The translations under genes and the position numbers were made by a program. Shown here piece after piece: positions 1 to 5,539 of a DNA stretch of 6,502 bases. This DNA comes from Bacillota bacterium (GTDB taxonomy: Bacteria > Bacillota > DTU025): NCBI GenBank assembly GCA_003456765.1, contig DMOT01000219.1, positions 1 to 6,502 of the forward strand. Reading direction: 5' to 3'. The notes beneath the pieces are model-generated. The model did no database searches. It saw only the letters and a list, made by a program, of their open reading frames with translations, and had not been told where the DNA came from. Each line of letters opens with the position of its first letter. Position 1 is the first letter of the stretch.

Positions 1-3000
1 CCCCATCCCAATGCTGGAATTTGTAGAGGCGTGCAAGGCCGGAGTTGACCATTCTGGCGAGCTCCTCTTCAGTCCTTGGCATAGACATGCCCATCCTGGC
101 AAAGGCCCTATGTGCAAGAACGTCAGGAAGGAAAGCGCTCATCGTCTGCTCCACGCACCCGTACGGATAGTTGACCAGGAATTCGAGGGCCGATTCCACA
201 ACGCCGGCATATCCCGGAGCGATGTCAAGGGTAACCGCAGTTGCTCCCCGGATTGCATTTCCAGGCAATTCGAAACTGACGCTGCCTGCGCCTTCTACTG
301 GGCGCACTTCGCCGGCCCAAACCTCCTCGAATTTCTCCCCAAACGGCAACACAGGCACCGATAGCTCAAGCTTGTCGCCGACAAACCAGGACCACGCACT
401 AGCTGTGAAAATTACGTCGCGGGCGGCCTCCGGTTCCACCTCCCATTCCACCGTGGCCTCTCCTCCTGCAGGCACTTTCACCCACTGCCAGGTGCGGCCT
501 TCGATCGTTGCCCCCTTTGCCTTGAGATTGACGAATACTCTGCGCTGCCATTTCGTCTCGTTGTGTATGACTCCCACCACCGTTGCGCAATCACCCATAG
601 TGTAGTGGCGCGGAATCCCGAGCCTGATTGACAGGGGCTTGCTTACGGTCACCTTCTCCTGAGCCTGGCCAACGACTGTAGAGAGCGTATGGGCCCGAGC
701 TGTAGCCCGCCACGTAGTGAGAGAGTCGGGCATCTTGACCTGTACCACTGCATGACCGTTGGCGTCGGTAACTACAGACGGGAACCACGCAGCAGTGTCA
801 GGGAAGTACTTGCGCGTCACCTCTGCTCCGCCTTCCTTGTCGGCGCCTCCGTAGTAGGTAATAGGAAAAGAGTTCTCCGTTGAGACAGCCCGCTCACGGC
901 GACCGTGGAAGAACCTGTCTATTGAAGGCGTCGTGTCAGGCCTCACCGCATAAATCGATTCGTCCACTAATCCAAAAGAGACTTCGGCCGGAACGCCGTC
1001 GCCTTCAGAGTTCTTCGTCACGATCAGATATGTCGCGGTCTCTCCGGGCCGGTACGCCTCCTTGTTCGGCGTTATCTCTACATTCAAAACCCGGGCGGGA
1101 GCAGGGACTGCAATCTGACTCGTGGCAGTTTGCATGACGCCCGACACGACTGCCGTAACACTGACATACGTGTTCGGGGCGTATTCAGGCTTGACAGCAA
1201 GATCTACCGTAGCCGATCCATTCTCAAGCTTCACTACCTGCAGATCGCGCACTTCCCTGTCTTCAACAGTGAGAAGGACAGCGTGGACATCAGACGGAGC
1301 CGTAATCAGAACTTTCGCAACATCCCCCACCTCGTACCGGCTTCGATCGCAGACAATGCCCAGATCCGTTCGGAACATGTCGACCCACGATCCCCTGGCA
1401 GCCGTTGTCCAAATGTGCGTCTCTGCAACTATGGAGTTGCCCCGTTCGTCAATAGCCTTGGCCTGAATCACGTAGTCCCCGGGTTCCCGGGCCTCTAGTT
1501 CGAGGGAGCCCTCGCCTGACGCCGAGGTCGCAATTCCTGCCGAATGCACCGGGGTGTCAGTGTAGCCTTTCTTGCTGTAGGTCCTCTTGAGCATCGCAAC
1601 CTCAATATCTCTGGCTACCCCCCTGCCTTCGAGATCAACAGCGCGCAATACGACCTTGAATGTGTCGCCCTCTCCAACCACATAGCGGTCGGTGGAGACG
1701 TCAACATCAAACGTGCCCCTGGCAACCTCGGCATATCCTCTGCCATAGGCCTTCTTGTTGGTTGCGTCAATCACATCTGCTTCCACAATGTACCTGTAGT
1801 TATGGCCGTCAGCTGCGCGCGAATCAAAGCATATTCGCGCCTCCCCGTTGGTATCAGTTCGGGTTTCGCCTGACAGAACGAATTCTCCATAGTAGAGCCC
1901 GAACATCTCATCCAAGCCGCTGCCATGCTCGTCAATGCTTTCGCCTGCAGCTACGCCAAGAAAGCCTGTACGCTGGCGATAGACCCGGTAGGCCACGCGG
2001 GCGTTCCTGACAGGCGCGCCGAAATAGTAGGCTGCCTTGCATGTTGCGTCAAGACGATCGCCGGCAATGTACATGTCCCGGTCGAACTCGACCTCCACTG
2101 TCCATTCGGGCTTTCGATACTCTGCAACCTGGAAATTCCCTTCATGCCGCTCTCCGTCCACAATTGCGCATATCCAGTAAGTGCCCAGGGGCGGTTCGGC
2201 GCCTAGCTTGAACTCGCCCGAAAATGATCCCCAATCGTTGGTAAGCAAATCCTGCTTGTATATGACATTGCTGCGTGAATCGCTGACTTCGATCTTGACC
2301 GGCCGCCGGGCCATGACTTCATAGCCTGAATCAGTCACCCCTCGCGCGATTCCCTTGAAACAGACCGTATTGTTCGGCCGGTAAACTGGCCTGTCGGTGT
2401 AAATATAGACCTTGCGCAGCCGGGCATCCCACCAGTAGGATGAACTGAGAACGGCGAAGTCGTCGCCTCGAGATGCCACGACAAAAGCAAAGTCTGCAGC
2501 GCTGGCCAGGCGTACTGTGAATAGTCCCTGGCTGTCTGTCACACCGTGGAGTTCACCCGGAACAACTGCAAGACCGGCGGCAACTCCAGATGCGCCGGGC
2601 ACAGCAGGTGCTTCGTTTTCGTCAGTGCCGCCCTCATCAGTCTGTTCCAGATCTCGGGAGCCTCTCGTGCTTGACAGTTCCACGTGCACTGCAACGTCTG
2701 GCATGGGTTCCCCTGTTCTCAAGTTGATGGCATAGATCGCAAGACTGGCTGCAGCTTGCTTCGAGATCAATCCAAGCTCGCTCACGGTGAACCAGGCTGT
2801 GTTAGCGGTTCTCAGTTGTGCGGACCTCGTTACCGCCACATACTGCCCCGGAGGCAGCGGCTTCAGTGTGATGGCTGCATCAACCCTTCCGCCTTTGTTC
2901 GCAATAGGAACGCGGGCAGAGCGCACTTTCACCCTCCCCGGCACATTCCGGTAGTCTACATTCCAGAGAGTGCCCCAGTCGCCGTTTTTGAAGTGCGCAG

Positions 3001-3220
3001 GACCGTCAAACCGATAGACGTCAAGCCACAGGTCGCTCACACCCTGACCCCTCACGCCAAGTTCAGGCTCTTCCCCGGGGAGGTAGTTCCTGGCTGTCGC
3101 GAAGACCCATGCCTGAGCCTCCCGGGCAGACGCGGCCATTGGAACCATCAACACGGCAAGGAGTGCCGTCAAGACAATCGCTTGGCCAATACGGGCCATT
3201 CTTTTCCTGGTTTCCATCAT
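1..3220 (-). CDS. Secreted alpha-2-macroglobulin family protein (YfaS/COG2373-like), C-terminus outside window
   Basis: The frame is open from the ATG at 3220 to the left edge, giving 1073 residues. Residues 1-32 form a signal peptide (basic MMETRKR, hydrophobic core, ASA cleavage site) with no lipobox. Macroglobulin-like beta domains follow, including an MG2 domain with TDRPVYRPN at 275-283. A bait-region-type domain spans about 620-700 (YAPNTYVSV from 680). The A2M domain spans about 800-890 (YFPDTAAW from 805, PDSLTTW at 831-837). The thioester motif PYGCVEQTM has Cys1022 and Gln1025. The helical thioester domain then begins and is cut off; family members usually reach roughly 1500-1900 residues. 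Such proteins act outside the cytoplasm: an attacking protease cleaves the bait, and the exposed thioester attaches to it. A second ATG at 3217 is an equal start candidate. It lies 15 bp downstream of the AMMECR1 gene. The family call is firm; protease trapping is inferred from the intact thioester. Confidence 0.95.
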   Translation of the reverse strand, partial: MMETRKRMARIGQAIVLTALLAVLMVPMAASAREAQAWVFATARNYLPGEEPELGVRGQGVSDLWLDVYRFDGPAHFKNGDWGTLWNVDYRNVPGRVKVRSARVPIANKGGRVDAAITLKPLPPGQYVAVTRSAQLRTANTAWFTVSELGLISKQAAASLAIYAINLRTGEPMPDVAVHVELSSTRGSRDLEQTDEGGTDENEAPAVPGASGVAAGLAVVPGELHGVTDSQGLFTVRLASAADFAFVVASRGDDFAVLSSSYWWDARLRKVYIYTDRPVYRPNNTVCFKGIARGVTDSGYEVMARRPVKIEVSDSRSNVIYKQDLLTNDWGSFSGEFKLGAEPPLGTYWICAIVDGERHEGNFQVAEYRKPEWTVEVEFDRDMYIAGDRLDATCKAAYYFGAPVRNARVAYRVYRQRTGFLGVAAGESIDEHGSGLDEMFGLYYGEFVLSGETRTDTNGEARICFDSRAADGHNYRYIVEADVIDATNKKAYGRGYAEVARGTFDVDVSTDRYVVGEGDTFKVVLRAVDLEGRGVARDIEVAMLKRTYSKKGYTDTPVHSAGIATSASGEGSLELEAREPGDYVIQAKAIDERGNSIVAETHIWTTAARGSWVDMFRTDLGIVCDRSRYEVGDVAKVLITAPSDVHAVLLTVEDREVRDLQVVKLENGSATVDLAVKPEYAPNTYVSVTAVVSGVMQTATSQIAVPAPARVLNVEITPNKEAYRPGETATYLIVTKNSEGDGVPAEVSFGLVDESIYAVRPDTTPSIDRFFHGRRERAVSTENSFPITYYGGADKEGGAEVTRKYFPDTAAWFPSVVTDANGHAVVQVKMPDSLTTWRATARAHTLSTVVGQAQEKVTVSKPLSIRLGIPRHYTMGDCATVVGVIHNETKWQRRVFVNLKAKGATIEGRTWQWVKVPAGGEATVEWEVEPEAARDVIFTASAWSWFVGDKLELSVPVLPFGEKFEEVWAGEVRPVEGAGSVSFELPGNAIRGATAVTLDIAPGYAGVVESALEFLVNYPYGCVEQTMSAFLPDVLAHRAFARMGMSMPRTEEELARMVNSGLARLYKFQHWDG

Positions 3221-3224
3221 CAAT

Positions 3225-3230
3225 ACCCCC
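3225..3230 (-). promoter_or_regulatory. Shine-Dalgarno of the alpha-2-macroglobulin gene
   Basis: On the minus strand GGGGGT precedes the tandem ATG codons at 3220 and 3217, with spacings of 4 and 7 bases from its last base. It lies inside the 15-bp gap after the AMMECR1 stop codon, so this gene has its own translation signal but no room for its own promoter in the gap. The second ATG has the more usual spacing. Confidence 0.7.
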
Positions 3231-3235
3231 AAAAC

Positions 3236-4000
3236 TTACTGACCACGTCTTAAGTCCAGTGAGCAACCAAACTTCACCGTCTGAAACCTGTAGACCTCGC
3301 AACGCTCAGCAGGGCTGATTCCAGCCTCATCCCTTGCCCAGCTCACTTGCTTGGCATGGGTCAAGGCCTCTCCCGGAAGAATCACACCCGATTTCTGCCC
3401 GGCTCTCACAAAAACCCCATATGTCTTTGGGCTCCACTCCTCGTGCGGGGAGACCCTCTCGAGGCGGCCCACAATAGAGACGGCGTATTCACAGGTGGGA
3501 AGCTCCCATGGCTCAATAGGAGCACGTCTGAAGTCCCGAGCTGCAACTTGCGTTGCCAGATAGACTATCTCATCAACCAGGTTGGCACATTGCGGCCATA
3601 CAGACCCGACGCAGGCTCTGACCGAGTTGTTCCTCACAACAGTCACGAAAACCCCTGCCGATCTGCGCACAAGGGCCTGCTCCACTTCTGGTTTTGCGTC
3701 AGCATCACCAAGCAACCGCGTGACGCCGGGAAGAGGCCGCCCGCAGACAGAAAGCTCCACACACTCCCGCACGATTTGGAGGACTGGCCCTTCCACCTCC
3801 AGCCGACCCAGCGCCCTCATCTCGGACAGAACATCCCAGGCTCCTGTTGCAGATCTGTCCACAGCAGGAGCAGCTACGCGGGGTAGCTCACCATACAGCT
3901 CGTTATCACCGACGACGCCTGCATGAGCCAGTATCACGCATAAGGTGCATACCATAACAAGGAAGAGTATGTTTGGTTTTGAAGAACGACAACGTCTCAT
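3236..4000 (-). CDS. Exported AMMECR1-domain protein
   Basis: The product is 254 residues, from ATG 4000 to TAA 3236. Residues 1-27 look like a signal peptide: basic MRRCRSSKPN, a hydrophobic core ILFLVMVCTLCVIL, and an AHA cleavage site. A linker runs to about residue 67, then an AMMECR1 domain to about 246. Recognisable blocks are GVFVTV (116-121), RACVG (128-132, matching the family's conserved RGCIG), CEYAVSIV (170-177), GVFVRAGQKSGVILPG (195-210) and CEVYRF (234-239). AMMECR1 domains have no firmly assigned reaction; in prokaryotes they often occur with Memo and radical SAM proteins as the AmmeMemoRadiSam system. Neither partner is seen here. The start was chosen because AAAGGA lies 9 bases upstream and because it yields a compact signal peptide; an in-frame ATG 12 codons further upstream (4036) lacks this support. 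It is in an operon with the alpha-2-macroglobulin gene, suggesting a joint extracytoplasmic role (inference). If the hydrophobic segment is not cleaved, the protein would be membrane-anchored instead. Confidence 0.9.
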   Translation of the reverse strand: MRRCRSSKPNILFLVMVCTLCVILAHAGVVGDNELYGELPRVAAPAVDRSATGAWDVLSEMRALGRLEVEGPVLQIVRECVELSVCGRPLPGVTRLLGDADAKPEVEQALVRRSAGVFVTVVRNNSVRACVGSVWPQCANLVDEIVYLATQVAARDFRRAPIEPWELPTCEYAVSIVGRLERVSPHEEWSPKTYGVFVRAGQKSGVILPGEALTHAKQVSWARDEAGISPAERCEVYRFQTVKFGCSLDLRRGQ

Positions 4001-4009
4001 AGGAAGACA

Positions 4010-4015
4010 TCCTTT
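4010..4015 (-). promoter_or_regulatory. Shine-Dalgarno of the AMMECR1-domain gene
   Basis: AAAGGA on the minus strand ends 9 bases before the ATG at 4000. It decides between this start and the longer in-frame ATG at 4036, which lies inside the hairpin of 4029-4059 and has no comparable site. Confidence 0.65.
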
Positions 4016-4028
4016 GAGCAGCCAGCAT

Positions 4029-4059
4029 AGGGGCACTGGCCTCCGGGGGCAGTGCCCCT
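4029..4059 (-). other. Perfect 10-bp GC-rich hairpin in the leader of the AMMECR1 gene
   Basis: An inverted repeat pairs 4029-4038 with 4050-4059 (AGGGGCACTG / CAGTGCCCCT) around an 11-base loop. It lies between the CDF stop (4189) and the AMMECR1 Shine-Dalgarno (4015). No run of T follows it on either strand, so it does not fit a standard intrinsic terminator. It could partly terminate CDF transcripts, protect or process an operon mRNA, or be a protein-binding site. The repeat is certain; the function is not. Confidence 0.6.
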
Positions 4060-4188
4060 TCCAATCCGTATTCGACAGATGAACGCATCAGCCCTGCTGA
4101 AAGAGGAAGTAATATGGCAGGCATTTGCTGCAGGATTTGGACGTGTTAGGCTGCAGAAGAGTTCCCTGCGGCACTCTCCGGTCAGGCC

Positions 4189-5133
4189 CTATGAATCCCC
4201 GGGCTGAAGAAGACTGCGATATCCATGGCCGGCAGGATCATCTTCATGGACTGACTCCGGATCCACATGGACCATAACCCCTATTACGTGGGGGCACACA
4301 TCTTTGATGGCCTGTTCAACCTCTACTGCAATGTCATGGCCCTCTACCACAGAAATGGATGGATCAACACCTATCCGCAAGTCGACATGGGCATACCCGC
4401 CGTACCTTCGTGTCGCCAGATAGTGCACATCACTTACACCCTCCACAGCCCCAACTGCGCTCTGTACAGCACTAAGAGTGTCAGGATCTGCTTGCGTGTC
4501 CATCAGCTCTTCGGACGACGCTTTCACTATGTCCAGGCCCATCTTTACAATCAACGCGGCGACCGCAATTCCCGCTATAGGGTCAAGCACGGTCAGCCCG
4601 GCTCGGGCCCCGAGAATGCCGACAAACGTTCCAACTGAAGAGTACGCATCTGAACGATGATGCAATGCTTCGGCCATCACCGCGCTGCTTTCAATCTTCC
4701 TTGCAGTAGCAGCTGTGATACGATACATGGCCTCCTTCACAACGATCGACAGAATTGCAGCGACAAGCGCTATTCTTCCCGGCTCGGTGTAGCTGCCTGA
4801 GGCAATCTTCCGAACAGAGTCCACCCCGATAACAACACCAGCAGCAACCAGAATCAAACCCACAATCTTCGCAGCCACCGGTTCGGCCTTCCCATGGCCG
4901 TACGGATGATCTTCGTCTGCAGGCTTCTTTGATACTCTAAGGCTCATGAGCACAACGGATGTAGCCACAAGATCAGAAGCTGAATGGGCGGCATCGGCCA
5001 CCATAGCCGAGCTCTTGCCCAGAATCCCTGCAAACAGCTTGAACGCAACTAGAGCAAGGTTGGCAGCCATGTTACCCCACGACACCCTGGCCCCTGTCCT
5101 GAATCTGTCCTCCAAAGCGTCCTGTGATTTCAC
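4189..5133 (-). CDS. Cation diffusion facilitator (CDF) metal exporter, FieF/YiiP-like
   Basis: The product has 314 residues, full length for the family. It is an inner-membrane antiporter that exports divalent metals such as zinc or iron in exchange for protons. About six membrane segments lie near 17-37, 44-66, 86-106, 119-137, 155-178 and 182-204, followed by a cytoplasmic metal-binding domain (about 205-300). The transport site is His50 and Asp54 (HSASD) with His158 and Asp162 (HHRSD). The family signature DEDHPYGHGKAE is at 73-84. C-terminal ligands matching YiiP are His237, His249, His266, His289 and Asp291. A HxxxD/HxxxD site usually goes with zinc-type transport, but the metal cannot be fixed from sequence. 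The start is GTG with AAGGGG 7 bases upstream. A promoter about 200 bp upstream and a structured leader suggest regulation at the RNA level. AMMECR1 and alpha-2-macroglobulin genes follow in the same direction after 188 bp. Confidence 0.96.
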   Translation of the reverse strand: MKSQDALEDRFRTGARVSWGNMAANLALVAFKLFAGILGKSSAMVADAAHSASDLVATSVVLMSLRVSKKPADEDHPYGHGKAEPVAAKIVGLILVAAGVVIGVDSVRKIASGSYTEPGRIALVAAILSIVVKEAMYRITAATARKIESSAVMAEALHHRSDAYSSVGTFVGILGARAGLTVLDPIAGIAVAALIVKMGLDIVKASSEELMDTQADPDTLSAVQSAVGAVEGVSDVHYLATRRYGGYAHVDLRIGVDPSISVVEGHDIAVEVEQAIKDVCPHVIGVMVHVDPESVHEDDPAGHGYRSLLQPGDS

Positions 5134-5140
5134 AATAACA

Positions 5141-5146
5141 CCCCTT
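5141..5146 (-). promoter_or_regulatory. Shine-Dalgarno deciding the GTG start of the CDF gene
   Basis: AAGGGG on the minus strand lies 7 bases before the GTG at 5133. The spacing is ideal, and the resulting N-terminus has the usual short cytoplasmic lead before the first membrane segment, which supports GTG over internal ATG codons. Confidence 0.8.
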
Positions 5147-5175
5147 ACAAGCAGTCTCCTCGGCCATATCGAAAC

Positions 5176-5218
5176 GGCACCCGAGGGACTTCACCATGAT
5201 TTCAGTCCCACGAGTGCC
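5176..5218 (-). other. 14-bp hairpin in the CDF leader RNA
   Basis: In minus-strand RNA, GGCACUCG (5218-5211) pairs with CGGGUGCC (5183-5176) and GGGACU (5209-5204) pairs with AGUCCC (5190-5185). The two stems are separated by one U-U mismatch, with a 13-base loop (5203-5191). The stem contains a G-U pair that would be an A-C mismatch in plus-strand RNA, which favours function in the CDF transcript. It ends 30 bases before the Shine-Dalgarno. Its 3' arm overlaps a second complementarity (5170-5180 with 5312-5322), so it may be one state of a switch. No T run follows, so it is not a classical terminator. Confidence 0.6.
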
Positions 5219-5299
5219 ATAACACACACTCGCTGCCAGTAGGCCCAGCCCCATCCCCCATTAGCTCCCGGGAGATCGCCTGCTCTGAGTGAGCTCCGC

Positions 5300-5323
5300 C
5301 CGAAACGCCCAGTGCCGTTTCGG
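5300..5323 (-). other. Inverted repeat near the start of the CDF transcript: 5' hairpin or operator
   Basis: CCGAAACG (5323-5316) and CGTTTCGG (5307-5300) on the minus strand form a perfect 8-bp inverted repeat with an 8-base spacer. It starts about 10 bases after the predicted transcription start of the CDF gene. It could be a 5' stabilising stem-loop or a repressor site just downstream of the promoter. The first arm plus three more bases (CGAAACGGCAC) is also exactly complementary to 5170-5180 further down the leader. Confidence 0.55.
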
Positions 5324-5338
5324 ATTGGATTCAGTACG

Positions 5339-5367
5339 ATGCTATCGCACATCCATTTCCCAGTCAA
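5339..5367 (-). promoter_or_regulatory. Sigma70-type promoter for the CDF gene
   Basis: Minus-strand TTGACT (5367-5362) matches the -35 consensus at 5 of 6 bases. After a 17-base spacer comes TAGCAT (5344-5339), matching the -10 consensus at 4 of 6. Transcription would begin near 5332, giving a leader of about 200 nt before the GTG at 5133. Identified by eye only. Confidence 0.55.
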
Positions 5368-5407
5368 GGCACTCGCAGCCTGCAGTGTGCACCCGCCCGC
5401 GCTCACG

Positions 5408-5419
5408 GTACCGCGGTAC
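5408..5419. promoter_or_regulatory. Perfect 12-bp palindrome between the divergent promoters: candidate operator
   Basis: GTACCGCGGTAC is perfectly self-complementary. It lies about 12 bp upstream of the weak -35 of the phosphatase promoter and about 40 bp upstream of the CDF -35. This is a natural position for a dimeric regulator acting on either or both promoters. No regulator gene is in the window. Confidence 0.4.
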
Positions 5420-5430
5420 TCAGATGATCC

Positions 5431-5460
5431 TTACCTGCATATATATTGCTCTGGTATGAT
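5431..5460 (+). promoter_or_regulatory. Extended -10 promoter for the phosphatase-family gene
   Basis: TATGAT (5455-5460) matches the -10 consensus at 5 of 6 bases and is preceded by TGG, giving the TGn extended -10 element. The -35 is weak: TTACCT at 5431-5436 with an 18-base spacer matches only 3 of 6. The surrounding DNA is unusually AT-rich (ATATATATT) for this window. Transcription would start near 5467, about 73 bases before the TTG start. Confidence 0.5.
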
Positions 5461-5524
5461 CTATACAGACCTCGTATTTCAGAGAAAACAAGGTGTGAGG
5501 AGAAAGTGACACACGTGACGTGCT

Positions 5525-5530
5525 GAGAGG
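5525..5530 (+). promoter_or_regulatory. Shine-Dalgarno supporting the TTG start of the phosphatase-family gene
   Basis: GAGAGG lies 9 bases before the TTG at 5540. An in-frame GTG at 5531 touches this site and so cannot use it. A stop codon at 5516-5518 closes the frame upstream. Confidence 0.6.
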
Positions 5531-5539
5531 GTGACTCTA

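Larger units (their letters stand above)
5134..5539. other. Divergent regulatory intergenic region
   Basis: This 406-bp stretch between the divergent CDF and phosphatase genes holds no convincing gene. It contains both promoters, a 12-bp palindrome, and a repeat-rich CDF leader. Besides the separately listed hairpins there is a 10-bp palindrome CTCCCGGGAG at 5265-5274 and a bulged hairpin at 5232-5249 (GCTG/CAGC outer stem, CC/GG inner stem). Confidence 0.75.

Noticed and set aside
11..3253. Many plus-strand open frames of 60-190 codons opposite the alpha-2-macroglobulin gene, such as 2684-3253
   Set aside because: They lack family-like sequence and are antisense to a continuous frame with clear domain motifs; high GC keeps opposite frames open.
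3347..3886. Plus-strand frame of 179 codons opposite the AMMECR1 gene
   Set aside because: Antisense shadow of a recognised domain; no ribosome binding site or recognisable protein sequence.
3906..4124. Minus-strand 72-codon frame overlapping the AMMECR1 start
   Set aside because: Different frame from the signal peptide and full of basic and low-information sequence; no ribosome binding site for its start.
4060..4188. Separate promoter for the AMMECR1 operon
   Set aside because: TATTAC near 4108 resembles a -10, but no acceptable -35 stands at the right distance.
5176..5218. Intrinsic terminator for CDF leader attenuation
   Set aside because: The hairpin is strong but is followed by GTTTCGATAT rather than a T run, so a termination mechanism is not supported.
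5072..5254. Minus-strand short frame overlapping the CDF start, containing CKGCYC
   Set aside because: A CxxCxC motif before a metal exporter is tempting as a metal-sensing leader peptide, but the region is explained by RNA structure, the frame runs 62 bases into the CDF gene and has no good ribosome binding site.
5191..5406. Minus-strand 71-codon frame across the divergent region
   Set aside because: It begins upstream of the predicted CDF promoter, has no ribosome binding site and shows no recognisable motif.
5506..5526. Six-codon frame GTG...TGA after GAGGAG, just before the phosphatase ribosome binding site
   Set aside because: It could be a leader peptide, but it is too short to support, has no regulatory codon pattern, and its spacing to the upstream GAGGAG is short.
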